A program made the position numbers and the translations under genes. From Halococcus hamelinensis 100A6 (lineage in GTDB: Archaea > Halobacteriota > Halobacteria > Halobacteriales > Halococcaceae), in NCBI RefSeq assembly GCF_000336675.1, contig NZ_AOMB01000033.1:1-51187 (forward strand): 51,187 nucleotides of DNA, given 5' to 3'. The notes under the pieces are model-generated. The model ran no database searches and was not told the DNA's origin. It saw only the letters and a list, made by a program, of their open reading frames with translations. Positions 16,748 to 24,276 of this stretch are shown in pieces. Every line of letters begins with the position of its first letter. The stretch's first letter is position 1.

Positions 16748-17566
16748 ATGGCGGGTCAACACCGAGCGGTGCGAGAACGTCCGGTACTCGGCTTCGTTCT
16801 GCTGAGCATCGTCCTCTCGTGGGCGATGTGGGGGGTACAGCTCCTCTGGCCACGGAACCTGGTCGCCTCGTTCGCACCCCTTCCGTCCGCCGGGCCGGTC
16901 GTCGCCGCAGTGGTCGTCGTCCACCTCTCGGGCTTCGATCTGCGCGCATGGACGGACCACCTGAGCGGGCGGGACGTCGAGCCGTACTGGTACGGCGTCG
17001 GCCTCGCCCTGCCGCTGGTCTGCGTGGTCGCCACCACGATCGCCGCGGCACTGTTCTTCAACGGGTCGTGGGCCGTTCCGTTCTCCACTCCCCGAACGGC
17101 TGCCGGCTACGCCGTCTCGCTGTTGTTCAACGTGGTACTCGCACTCGGCGTGGAGGCGGGATTCCGCGGCTTCGCCCTGCCTCGCCTCCAACACCGCTAC
17201 AACGCACTCGTCGCCAGCACCCTCGTCGCCGTCGCGTGGGCGGTCTGGAGCCTCCCCTTGTTCGTGTTTCCCGGTACGTACCTCGCCGGGTTCTCGCTCC
17301 CGGTCTATATTCTGTTGCTGTTGGTCGTCTCGGTGTTCCTCACCTACGTCTACAACAGCACGGACGGGAGCATCCCGACCACCGCCCTGCTCAACGGCGG
17401 CCTCGTCACGATGCTCACGTACGGCGCGGTGGGCGTTTCGGGAATCGAGATACAGGTGACGACGCTGGCGGTGTGGGCGATCCCCGCACTCGTCGTCGCC
17501 AACCTCTACGGCCGTAAACGCCTCGCGGATGAGATATCGACACCACGATTTCTCGCCGAATCTTGA
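16748..17566 (+). CDS. CPBP-fold (Rce1/Abi-like) membrane protein lacking the protease residues
   Basis: A 272-residue membrane protein with about eight helices and the C-terminal CPBP intramembrane protease fold. The motif regions align well but the catalytic residues are changed. The EExxxR motif reads V-E-A-G-F-R (135-140), so the first Glu is Val. The usual WALWHLP reads WAVWSLP (Ser168 for His). The last motif LLHxxxN reads LLNGGLV (Asn216 for His, Val220 for Asn). The surrounding sequence (RGFALPRLQHRY, FLTYVYNSTDGSI) is well kept, so this is not random decay. It is therefore likely a non-proteolytic member that could bind prenyl substrates or act as a chaperone or bacteriocin-immunity-like protein; that is inference. 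Confidence 0.8.
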   Translation: MAGQHRAVRERPVLGFVLLSIVLSWAMWGVQLLWPRNLVASFAPLPSAGPVVAAVVVVHLSGFDLRAWTDHLSGRDVEPYWYGVGLALPLVCVVATTIAAALFFNGSWAVPFSTPRTAAGYAVSLLFNVVLALGVEAGFRGFALPRLQHRYNALVASTLVAVAWAVWSLPLFVFPGTYLAGFSLPVYILLLLVVSVFLTYVYNSTDGSIPTTALLNGGLVTMLTYGAVGVSGIEIQVTTLAVWAIPALVVANLYGRKRLADEISTPRFLAES

Positions 17567-17640
17567 CATCCTCCCTTCCCTCGTGTTCGGACGAATTGTA
17601 TGAGGGACAGACGTCTGCCACTATCACGCCGGAAAACTCC

Positions 17641-17988
17641 TCAGTCTCGGTCGAGCGGCATCCGAAGACCGTAGAGGATGAACACCAGTCCGATGATTTC
17701 GCTCACCTTGCCTGCGATCCCGAAGGCGGCGTTCACCGTGACCCGGATGCCAGGGCCGAACTGCGAGAGTTCCCCGGCGAGGACGAAGCCCGCGAGGAGA
17801 ACTACGGGCGTCCAGAAGGTGAAGAAGAATCCGGTGGCCACGAACAGCATCGGCAGGCTCCGATTCCGCCAGTAGCCACGGAACGCGATGTAGCCGACGG
17901 CGATGCCCAACACCGAGGCCGTGAGTGTGAGTGCGATCGATATCGGTTCACCGTTTTGCGTGCCGATCTGGACGAGGGGGTCTATCAT
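17641..17988 (-). CDS. Small haloarchaeal membrane protein paired with a winged-helix regulator
   Basis: A 115-residue protein with three or four hydrophobic helices and short charged loops (FRGYWRNRS at about residues 37-45). I recognise no function, although small membrane proteins of this kind are commonly found beside ArsR-like regulators in haloarchaea. Its ATG overlaps the stop of the regulator gene in an ATGA junction, so the two are translated together. It may be the membrane partner or sensor of the regulator, or its target. Confidence 0.75.
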   Translation of the reverse strand: MIDPLVQIGTQNGEPISIALTLTASVLGIAVGYIAFRGYWRNRSLPMLFVATGFFFTFWTPVVLLAGFVLAGELSQFGPGIRVTVNAAFGIAGKVSEIIGLVFILYGLRMPLDRD

Positions 17989-18338
17989 CTCATGTCTCCG
18001 ATGAACTGGGTGAATCGGTCGGCCATGCGGTCGCGGCGGGTGAGTCGTAGATTCAAGCCGTCCTCGGTGAGGTCGACTTCGATCCGGTCGAGCGTTGCCG
18101 TATAGACGTTGTAGTGATGGCCGTCCGCGTCGGGTTGGATTCGTTTGCTGACGAGGTCACGTTCTTCGAGGATTTCGAGTCGCCGATAGACCGTCGGTGG
18201 TGACACCCCACAGCGTTCGCTGAGTTCCTCGGCCGAGAGGGATTCCTCGACGGTCTCCGTGAGGATGGTTCGCGCACACTCGTCGGCGAGCAGCGAACCG
18301 ATGGTGTCCACATCGGAGTCATCACCCACACCTATCAC
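17985..18338 (-). CDS. ArsR-like winged-helix transcriptional regulator
   Basis: A 117-residue DNA-binding protein. The N-terminal two thirds form a winged helix: LADECARTILTETVEE, then the helix-turn-helix SAEELSERCGVSPPTVYRRL (about residues 35-54) and the wing around DLVSKRIQPDADGHHYNVY. The C-terminal helix could dimerise. The start is GTG at 18338, which gives the normal N-terminus for this type. It is the first gene of a two-gene operon and faces a small membrane-protein gene. Dyad sequences in the shared 95-base region could be its binding sites, which would make it autoregulatory. Confidence 0.82.
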   Translation of the reverse strand: MIGVGDDSDVDTIGSLLADECARTILTETVEESLSAEELSERCGVSPPTVYRRLEILEERDLVSKRIQPDADGHHYNVYTATLDRIEVDLTEDGLNLRLTRRDRMADRFTQFIGDMR

Positions 18339-18371
18339 CCGTCATACGTGGATATGAAACCGTGAACACGG

Positions 18372-18386
18372 CTTCAATCGCTGAAG
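18372..18386. promoter_or_regulatory. Candidate operator dyad in the divergent promoter region
   Basis: CTTCA-ATCGC-TGAAG has perfect 5-bp arms and is flanked by GAAACC (18356-18361) and GGTTTC (18392-18397), another matching pair. It lies between the regulator start (18338) and the TATA box of the rightward small gene (18400-18405). The link to the regulator is inferred from position. Confidence 0.4.
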
Positions 18387-18399
18387 TCGATGGTTTCGG

Positions 18400-18405
18400 T
18401 TTATA
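18400..18405 (+). promoter_or_regulatory. TATA box of the small membrane protein gene at 18434
   Basis: TTTATA lies about 30 bases before the ATG at 18434, fitting a leaderless transcript. Confidence 0.6.
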
Positions 18406-18433
18406 CTCTTCGCCCCCTTTCTATTGAATTGTC

Positions 18434-18586
18434 ATGGTGGCAATCAACGAAACAACCATCGCGATGGCCTGTGCGGTCCTCGGCGTCGTGTTCTCGGTCG
18501 CCTGGTTGGCGCTCGGCCTCTACGGGATCAACTCCCTGCGGGACATCAGGGACAAACTCAACGAACGGGAATCAGCCGACGGGTAA
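18434..18586 (+). CDS. 50-residue single-span membrane protein
   Basis: A short gene encoding MVAINETTIAMACAVLGVVF... with one membrane helix (about residues 10-32) and a charged C-terminal tail (RDIRDKLNERESADG). A well-placed TATA box and a clean ATG support expression. It is divergent from the winged-helix regulator gene. Small proteins of this shape often act as membrane adaptors or regulators, but no function can be named. Confidence 0.6.
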   Translation: MVAINETTIAMACAVLGVVFSVAWLALGLYGINSLRDIRDKLNERESADG

Positions 18587-18743
18587 ACTCCAAATTCCAC
18601 TCTCCTATCAGCAACCACTGGGCTACTGACAAGGGAGACCGTCAAACACCATCGATTGTTCATCTGGTTGGTGGCTTCGTGCGCCATTCACTCCCCCGCC
18701 AAAGCCCAAGGCATAGGTTTCCGGCTCGAAAGAATCCAGCGTA

Positions 18744-19175
18744 ATGGTTGATTCTGAGACCGCCGAGTCAAAGCTAACCGTCGTGTGCACGGACGGAACG
18801 ACGATCGGGTGTACGAACTTCGAGGCGATCGAAAACGGGCTCCTCTTGACCGAGGACGAGGAGCGAAATCGAGTGTTCGGATTCGTCTCCGAAAACGAGG
18901 TGCGGTTCGTACTACCGACAACGACTGCACAACAACTCGTCAGTGGTACGAAATCCGAAGACAGATACAACGACCCGCTGACACGGATCTCCGGTATCGG
19001 TTCGACCTATGCGGACCGCCTCCGGTCGACGGGTTACACCTCCGTCAGTGGAGTAGCTACAGCAAAACCGGACGAGCTCGCTGAAGCAACTGAAACCAAC
19101 GAGAATCGGGCTTCGGAATGGGTCGAACGTGCAAGGCAAATCGATACCGATGCCGAAGCTGAAGGTAGCACATAG
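18744..19175 (+). CDS. Helix-hairpin-helix domain protein of unknown role
   Basis: A 143-residue protein. The N-terminal half (residues 10-70) is a small beta-rich domain (LTVVCTDGTTIGCTNFEAIENGLLL). The C-terminal half is a helix-hairpin-helix domain: LTRISGIGSTYADRLRSTGY at about residues 79-98, then SVSGVATAKPDELAEAT, as in DNA-binding HhH modules of RadA, DNA ligase and ribosomal S13-like proteins. It probably binds DNA or RNA non-specifically, or serves as a protein-contact module. An upstream GCATAGGT at the usual spacing may be its promoter element. It marks the left edge of a lower-GC region. Confidence 0.72.
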   Translation: MVDSETAESKLTVVCTDGTTIGCTNFEAIENGLLLTEDEERNRVFGFVSENEVRFVLPTTTAQQLVSGTKSEDRYNDPLTRISGIGSTYADRLRSTGYTSVSGVATAKPDELAEATETNENRASEWVERARQIDTDAEAEGST

Positions 19176-19300
19176 CGGAGGGGCTGAAAGGGCCTTCGAA
19201 GACTCATCAGTGAAAAGACGGTCGATAGGGAGAGCTGTTCTCTATCTGAGGAGGATACTCAGCGGTCCGCCTGCGATCTCGAAATCGAATATGGTGGGGA

Positions 19301-19347
19301 TATACAGCCATGATAGGGCCAGACAAGCCGCTTTTCATGGCTGTATA
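19301..19347. repeat. Perfect 13-bp inverted repeat with 21-base spacer
   Basis: TATACAGCCATGA (19301-19313) is matched exactly by TCATGGCTGTATA (19335-19347). The arms could form a stable hairpin in RNA or serve as a site for a dimeric protein or a transposon-type enzyme. No flanking direct repeat is seen, so a mobile element is not shown. Confidence 0.75.
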
Positions 19348-19734
19348 GGTTTGCCCTCAGCCATACGGCCTCATCGGGCGCTTTCTTGTAGTGTGTTCAA
19401 CCCCCGTTGTGTTCGTGCTCCAAGGGAGGGGTTATCGGATACCGGGAGTTCTATCCTTGACGAACATAAAAGGCACGAAACGCTTTGATTCCTCAGAGTC
19501 CTGTGCCATCTAAGGACTATAAATGAAGAAATAGTCAACATTTGCGGCCAAAATTACAAGAGAGTGGGAGAGTCTCGATTACCACGCATGGATTTGTGAG
19601 TGATCGCAAAACTGTAGGTATATATAGAGGAGCGACATTTCTAAGCGCCTCTCGGTATAGCTTTTTCCCTGGTGTAAGTACGCGTTTGAACATTATCAAA
19701 ACTCATTTATTAGCTGGCTCTCAAGGGTCGGTGT

Positions 19735-19850
19735 AGCGGATTTCGCTCCGCCCTTTCTTCGGTTGCCCATCGGCCGCCACCACACGGGAGGCGTCCTCCG
19801 ATGGCACTGCTCTGAGATGCGCCGTGCCGGATGCCGCCCCCTCTATTAGC
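19735..19850 (+). ncRNA. Candidate structured RNA
   Basis: This GC-rich block is embedded in low-GC sequence. It begins about 25 bases after a TATA-like TTTATTA (19706-19712), where transcription should start. It can form a short hairpin (GCGGA 19736-19740 with TCCGC 19747-19751). It can also form a longer one, TGCCCATCGG (19764-19773) with CCGATGGCA (19798-19806), with an inner CGCC/GGCG stem (19775-19778 with 19790-19793). The 3' end is a guess. No known RNA family is recognised. Confidence 0.3.
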
Positions 19851-19897
19851 GGTTCATGGGCATAGACAGGGCTGGGTGTGCGCTCTCACACAAAGCC

Positions 19898-20119
19898 ATG
19901 ATAACCGAAAAAGACCTCCCCTGTTCGGAGTGCGGTGTCGAACTAAAAGAAGAAACCATACCCAGACCCAGGTCACGTACTTCGGATTCGACGCCTGAGT
20001 TCGTCACTGTCGCTACGTGCCCTGCTTGTGGTATCCAGTACTATCCGAGCGAGACGCTTTCAAAGCTGTCTGCCACCCCCCAGAGTCCAAATTCACGAAG
20101 TCGAGGTGAATACGAATGA
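19898..20119 (+). CDS. Small zinc-ribbon protein
   Basis: A 73-residue protein with two CxxC knuckles, CSEC (about residues 8-11) and CPAC (about 46-49), spaced as in a single zinc ribbon. A polar tail (SKLSATPQSPNSRSRGEYE) follows. ATG 19898 is preferred because the frame upstream to 19856 is unlike the rest; ATG 19856 is possible. The stop overlaps the ATG of the next gene (ATGA), so these two genes and probably the third form an operon. The function is unknown; zinc ribbons of this size often bind nucleic acid or a protein partner. Confidence 0.65.
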   Translation: MITEKDLPCSECGVELKEETIPRPRSRTSDSTPEFVTVATCPACGIQYYPSETLSKLSATPQSPNSRSRGEYE

Positions 20120-20793
20120 CCGATCCAGTCGGGGCTTCATCTGACCAGGATGTCGTCGTAGAGGGGTTCCCTAGCGAGCTTTCGCCAAACGCGACGATTC
20201 TCGTCACGGGGAATGTCGACCCAGCCCGATATGGAATCGGACTTCGATCTCTGTGTCGATATGGGTCAGTGGGTGACTCCGGTCTCGTTGTAACGACGAC
20301 GGATAGTGCGGACCAAACCCGTCGGTCGTTCGAGAACGTGTGTGAAAAGTCCGAGGAGTTGCCACTGGGAATAGTAGATACAACGTCTCAACACCAGTAT
20401 GTGAACCAGCTTTACGGTGTCCATCCGACGGTTCATATTCCGACCCCGGGCGATCTCGAGAAGCTTGTCGTCGCTCTCTCGGACCTCGGGAGAAACGGCT
20501 CCTTACCGAATGGTACTCATCATCTGGTGGTCCGTTCGGTAACCCCGATCCTGGAAGCCGCACCACCAGCGCACGTGTATGCAGTTCTGGATCGTCTTTC
20601 TCAGTATCGTACGAAGGGGGGATATTGCTTTCTCGGGGTGACCGCAGCAGAGCACGATGCGAAACTGATCGACGAACTGGTTGAGAGGGTAGACGGGGTA
20701 CTTTCAGTTACAAAATCCCCGGAGAATCGGGTCAAGGTTGCATTACACACCAGAGATAGCTATCTGCACTCTTCTAAGCGAGGTGAGCGATAA
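20116..20793 (+). CDS. RecA/KaiC-like domain protein without a P-loop (unknown function)
   Basis: A 225-residue protein. Its pattern of strands and helices resembles haloarchaeal RecA/KaiC-superfamily proteins related to signalling: ILVTGNVDPARYGIGLRSLC where a Walker A would stand, GLVVTTTDSADQTRRSFENV after it, THHLVVRSVTPILEAAPPAHVYAVLD as the Walker B strand region, and GYCFLGVTAAEHDAKLIDEL. The lysine-Ser/Thr of a P-loop is missing, so it should not hydrolyse ATP in the usual way. It overlaps the zinc-ribbon gene and is followed after two bases by another unknown gene, so the three are likely made together. The superfamily assignment is by pattern and is uncertain. Confidence 0.6.
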   Translation: MTDPVGASSDQDVVVEGFPSELSPNATILVTGNVDPARYGIGLRSLCRYGSVGDSGLVVTTTDSADQTRRSFENVCEKSEELPLGIVDTTSQHQYVNQLYGVHPTVHIPTPGDLEKLVVALSDLGRNGSLPNGTHHLVVRSVTPILEAAPPAHVYAVLDRLSQYRTKGGYCFLGVTAAEHDAKLIDELVERVDGVLSVTKSPENRVKVALHTRDSYLHSSKRGER

Positions 20794-20795
20794 AG

Positions 20796-21206
20796 ATGGC
20801 CGATCTCGGTATGGATATCCCTAATAACTGGGATAAAATAGCGTCAGCCAACACCTCCGAGGTCATAGCTGCTGAGTATTCAGGGAGTCATGAAAAGGCA
20901 TTGAGGTTCGTCGTTGCAGTTCATCGACGGGGAATAATGGGCGAACGATATCAGTTGCAACTGTCAACGATCGGTCCTGGACCGGACCGAACCCGACACG
21001 ATTACTTGGTGGAGGAGTACGATTCACGGGTCGAATCGTTGCGTGATATGGAGGAATTCCTTGTACATGTCGGCTCGAAGCTCAATAGTAACGATCCCTC
21101 ACGCGAATATCCTGATAGGGGAGACGTACAGGAGATAGTAGATGGATTCACCGACAGTAATCGCCTTCTAGATATGCTTGGAATCTCGAGTGCGACGTCG
21201 AAGTAA
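20796..21206 (+). CDS. Unknown 136-residue protein
   Basis: An acidic soluble protein, third in the small low-GC operon. The N-terminal half looks like a beta sheet (DKIASANTSEVIAAEYSGSHEKALRFVVAVH, then RYQLQLSTIGPG). The C-terminal half is helical (DSRVESLRDMEEFLVHVGSKL). The frame starts two bases after the upstream stop, with AAAGATGG as the start context. I recognise no family. Base composition of the gene is clearly lower in GC than the flanking housekeeping genes, about 45% in the 60 bases from 20821. Confidence 0.65.
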   Translation: MADLGMDIPNNWDKIASANTSEVIAAEYSGSHEKALRFVVAVHRRGIMGERYQLQLSTIGPGPDRTRHDYLVEEYDSRVESLRDMEEFLVHVGSKLNSNDPSREYPDRGDVQEIVDGFTDSNRLLDMLGISSATSK

Positions 21207-21330
21207 AGAACGGCCGAGAACACGACCGGACTTAGTTACATTTTCTCCATAGGGAGTACGACCACGTTGAGATCATCGACGTGATCGATGCTGAGTTCGA
21301 GATGAGCAGTCAGGTGGCTGAGTGGGTAGA

Positions 21331-21873
21331 TCAGCGTGCTTTGATTATTTCTGCGATCTCCTTTAGAGTTTCATACTCGTCCCGAGAGTAGGCGATGACA
21401 CGAATATCAGTAAGAGTGGCTGACTCAGCATTCGAGAGTGCCTCACAAACCGTGTGAGCACCTTCTTCGAAGGGGTAGCCAGCAGCTCCCGTCCCTAACA
21501 CCGGCACGACAATGGAGTCACATTCGAGCTCCTCAGCTTTCGCTATCGTATTTTCTACTGCAGTGCGAATGCTTTCGTCCGATGCTCGTCCATCACCGTA
21601 ATGTGGCATTGCTGCTGCGTGAACGACGTACTCTGCGTCGAGGTCGTACGCGTCGGTGACTACTACGTCGCCGAGGTCGATCGGACCGTTCGAAACTGCG
21701 TCGTCGTTTATTGGACCATTCGCTCCCCGCCTCAACGCGCCAGCGACACCACTCCCCATCTCTAAGCTGGTTCCAGCAGCATTTACGAGAACGTCCGCGC
21801 TTTGTGTGGCGATATCTCCCTGAATCACCGTGAAATCCATACCCGCGGTTGGATTGACGACCACATCAATCAT
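21331..21873 (-). CDS. Macro domain (ADP-ribose-binding) protein
   Basis: A 180-residue protein consisting of one macro domain. The key segments are MDFTVIQGDIATQSADVLVNAAGTSLEMGSGVAGALRR, with the Asn of VNAA and the Gly-rich loop that hold ADP-ribose. Later VVHAAAMPHYGDG and VVPVLGTGAAGYPFEEGA, the distal phosphate loop, are present. Such proteins remove or bind ADP-ribose on proteins or nucleic acids, or process its derivatives. The start ATG 21873 is chosen because a TATA-like ATTTATG (about 21900) lies 27-29 bases ahead. ATG 21840 would also give a complete domain. It is not visibly linked to a DarT-type toxin gene here. Confidence 0.85.
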   Translation of the reverse strand: MIDVVVNPTAGMDFTVIQGDIATQSADVLVNAAGTSLEMGSGVAGALRRGANGPINDDAVSNGPIDLGDVVVTDAYDLDAEYVVHAAAMPHYGDGRASDESIRTAVENTIAKAEELECDSIVVPVLGTGAAGYPFEEGAHTVCEALSNAESATLTDIRVIAYSRDEYETLKEIAEIIKAR

Positions 21874-21891
21874 GCCACCTGTAGAGGTGGC
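21874..21891 (-). promoter_or_regulatory. Operator-like palindrome touching the macro gene start
   Basis: GCCACCT-GTAG-AGGTGGC has perfect 7-bp arms and lies between the TATA element and the ATG at 21873. It is placed where a repressor would block transcription start, or where an mRNA hairpin would form at the very 5' end. Confidence 0.6.
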
Positions 21892-21896
21892 GTGAT

Positions 21897-21905
21897 CACA
21901 TAAAT
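21897..21905 (-). promoter_or_regulatory. TATA box of the macro-domain gene
   Basis: On the reverse strand the sequence reads ATTTATGTG, with its centre 27-30 bases from ATG 21873. Confidence 0.5.
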
Positions 21906-21980
21906 CCGAAGGATATCGGATATTCACCCAACACAGTTTTGCTTTTTTGATTCTATAGTAGCAACAAACACTATCTCAAA

Positions 21981-21988
21981 TTATATAT
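21981..21988 (+). promoter_or_regulatory. TATA box of the DUF5786-like gene
   Basis: TTATATAT stands alone in AT-rich sequence about 55-60 bases before ATG 22041. This implies a leader of roughly 25-30 bases. Confidence 0.5.
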
Positions 21989-22040
21989 GAGGATGCTGGA
22001 GATCGTATGTTTTAGGCGGGAGGAGGAATGCTGACCCGAT

Positions 22041-22232
22041 ATGGGATTTGGTAGTTACGACGAATCTGAACAGCAGAATCAGGCTGTAGATAGCGACGAA
22101 GAAAACGGGGAGGAAATCAACGTCCATGAGAACGATTACGAGGGAGAGATGAAAGTGGAATCCGACATGTCCACAGATGACCTTCTCGACCGTCTCAACG
22201 AGATGAAGAACGATTCCGAGGAGGATCGATAA
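22041..22232 (+). CDS. DUF5786-like small acidic haloarchaeal protein
   Basis: A 63-residue, extremely acidic protein beginning MGFGSYDESEQQNQ, a start I recognise as typical of a small protein family found across haloarchaea (DUF5786). The middle is Asp/Glu/Asn-rich and probably disordered. The C-terminal STDDLLDRLNEMKNDSEEDR looks like an amphipathic helix. The function is unknown. It lies at the right edge of the low-GC region and has a strong TATA box upstream. Confidence 0.8.
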   Translation: MGFGSYDESEQQNQAVDSDEENGEEINVHENDYEGEMKVESDMSTDDLLDRLNEMKNDSEEDR

Positions 22233-22396
22233 CTAGGCTCTGATTCGATCGTTAGCAGGATGGAGCCGTATAGTGTCTCAGAGCCGGTCTAGAATGGCCA
22301 CAGTAATTATTCGGTGAGTACTGCAGCCACGTGACTAATATCTTGATCGAATCCCAATACTTGCGCTAAAGCTTTCGAGCTCTCCTTCAGTTGCGG

Positions 22397-23740
22397 CTAC
22401 ACCAGTTGGATGGTGTCCCCGTTCGAGGTCGCGTGGAGGTCACGGCCCAATCTGTACCCCTGACTCGAAGCAAGGTCGACGTAGCTGGCACGTGCACTCA
22501 GATTCTGGTGGGCGGGGACGATGTGCTGAGGTTGGAGCGTGTCCAGCATCGTATAGTGCCCTTCTTGTGAGAGGTGTCCGGATACGTGGACGTCGTCGTA
22601 GATGCGTGCCCCTTGCATCCCGAGCAACTGTTCGGACTGGTAGCGCTGCCCCACGTTGGTGGGTTCCGGGATGACTCGCGCACTGAAGATGACCTTGTCG
22701 CCCTCGTCGAGTTGATAGGGCGTTTCACCGCGACCCATTCGTGTGAGCATCGCGCGGGGTTCGCCCTGATGGCCCGTGACGATCGGCAGGAAGTTCTCCT
22801 TGCCCTCGTTCATGACCCGTTCGAACGTGTTGTTGATATCGTGGCGATAGCCGTACATCTTGAGGTCCTCGGGGAAATCGACGATCCCAAGACGTTGAGC
22901 CGTGCCCGAGTACTGTTCCATCGACCGGCCGAGGAGGATGGGCTCCCGGCCGATCTCCTTCGCATACTCGACGAGACTCGTTACTCGTGCGATTTGGCTG
23001 GAGAAGGTGGTGGCGACGATGCCACCCTTGTAGTCCTCCATGCTGTAGAGCACGTCCCGAACCTCCTTTCGCGCGACCTGTTCGCTCGGGGTTCGGCCCT
23101 TGCGGCCGGCGTTGGTGCAGTCCTCGATGTAACAGAGCACGCCCTCGCCCTCGCGGCCGATCTCGCGGAACCGCTTCATGTCGATCGGGTCGCCGATCAC
23201 GGGCGTGTGGTCGAGACGTTTGTCGAGTCCGTAGACGATCGCGCCTTCGGGGGTGTGGAGCACGGGGTTGATCGCGTCGATGATCGAGTGGGTGACGTTG
23301 ACGAACTCGAGTTCGAGCCCGTTGCCGATCTCCATCGAGTCGCCCGCGTCCATCGCGACGAGGTCGTTTTGAAGATCGAATTTGTCCTCGTCCTCGATCT
23401 CCTCTCGGACGAGTTCGAGGGTGAACGGGGATGCAACGATCGGAGCATCGTATCGATGGCCGAGCTTCGTGATAGCGCCGATGTGGTCGAGGTGACCATG
23501 TGTCGGCACGATGGCTTTGACCTCGCCGTCGAGGTCGGCCATAACGCGGTCGTCGGGGATCGCGCCCATATCGATCAGGTCGAGCGAGTGCATGCCCTCC
23601 GTCTGCACGTTGTCGTGAATCAGTACCTTCGAGAGGTTGAGCCCCATGTCGAAGACGACGATGTCGTCCCCGGCACGGACGGCCGTCATCTGGCGTCCAA
23701 CCTCTTCGTAGCCGCCGATGGTTGCGATTTCGATTTCCAT
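22397..23740 (-). CDS. rnj: Archaeal ribonuclease J (beta-CASP metallo-beta-lactamase RNase)
   Basis: A 447-residue 5'-to-3' exoribonuclease of the archaeal RNase J group, which degrades and trims mRNA. The metallo-beta-lactamase motif THGHLDHIG (His81, His83, Asp85, His86) is present, as are the later metal ligands in VTHSIIDAI and the beta-CASP part ([30 protein letters not shown]). The C-terminus ends with [26 protein letters not shown], giving the last histidines. The ATG at 23740 gives the family's usual length. A TATA-like CTGTATAGAG lies about 35 bases upstream on the same strand. Highly conserved, likely essential. Confidence 0.93.
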   Translation of the reverse strand: MEIEIATIGGYEEVGRQMTAVRAGDDIVVFDMGLNLSKVLIHDNVQTEGMHSLDLIDMGAIPDDRVMADLDGEVKAIVPTHGHLDHIGAITKLGHRYDAPIVASPFTLELVREEIEDEDKFDLQNDLVAMDAGDSMEIGNGLELEFVNVTHSIIDAINPVLHTPEGAIVYGLDKRLDHTPVIGDPIDMKRFREIGREGEGVLCYIEDCTNAGRKGRTPSEQVARKEVRDVLYSMEDYKGGIVATTFSSQIARVTSLVEYAKEIGREPILLGRSMEQYSGTAQRLGIVDFPEDLKMYGYRHDINNTFERVMNEGKENFLPIVTGHQGEPRAMLTRMGRGETPYQLDEGDKVIFSARVIPEPTNVGQRYQSEQLLGMQGARIYDDVHVSGHLSQEGHYTMLDTLQPQHIVPAHQNLSARASYVDLASSQGYRLGRDLHATSNGDTIQLV

Positions 23741-24276
23741 AGTCGGAGTCCGATCAGAGCGATCCCAGAACTCTATACAGAGAACGTCTGGTAAAGGAGA
23801 GTACGGCGTAGGACACGATGGCGAGCGATTCCCGCAAAATAGCGGTGATCGACCCGCGAGTCTAGCGCCCTTCTCGGGACAGCGCGTGTTTCGGTACGTA
23901 ACGGTGTGTGGTTGAGACATAAATAGTCCGTGGAGTAGTTGGCAGCCGGATTCAGGATCCGTGTCGCCCACTTCAGGGAAGACGGTCGGGTATTCTGGAA
24001 GCATAGCTGTAGCTCCGAGATGGGTTAGTAGCCGTGGTCGGCGACCGGACACCCACTATAGACCTCTAGAAGAGAGGATGTGCTGGAACGATACGTCTGG
24101 TGAGCGTGACTCCCAGAACGAGTTCCAGAGGACCGTGAGAACACGATCGAGACCAAACGGTATACGGATGTCGTGTTCACGTTTGAGCGCGGATCGATTC
24201 CCGATCACGCTCGCTGCTCTCAGCAGGAACGAGCGAGGCCGTCTCCATAAGGCACTGCAGAACGGACGCCATCCCG
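23741..24276. other. Divergent intergenic region between RNase J and the ACR3-like gene
   Basis: No protein gene is supported in these 536 bases: the frames present are Arg/Ser-rich and overlap the real gene that follows. Two promoters can be placed: CTCTATACAG (23771-23780, leftward for RNase J) and CATAA (24246-24250), about 29 bases before ATG 24277. A third TATA-like ATAAATAG near 23920 has no obvious gene. Confidence 0.5.

Larger units (their letters stand above)
19176..19897. other. Low-GC intergenic region with an inverted repeat and a possible RNA gene
   Basis: No convincing protein gene is seen in these 722 bases; the open frames have no haloarchaeal composition. Base counts by 60-base blocks fall to 37-45% GC between 19501 and 19740, then jump to 63-68% between 19741 and 19860. 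A perfect 13-bp inverted repeat lies at 19301-19347 and stem-forming sequence at 19735-19806. TATA-like runs lie at 19618-19627 and 19706-19712. No transposase remnant is recognisable. Confidence 0.6.

Noticed and set aside
19301-19347. Inverted repeat as ends of an insertion sequence
   Set aside because: Only 21 bases separate the arms, there is no transposase and no target-site duplication is seen.
19542-19736. 64-codon open frame in the low-GC intergenic region
   Set aside because: Basic, non-acidic composition, no start-site support and no family. It is probably chance in AT-rich DNA.
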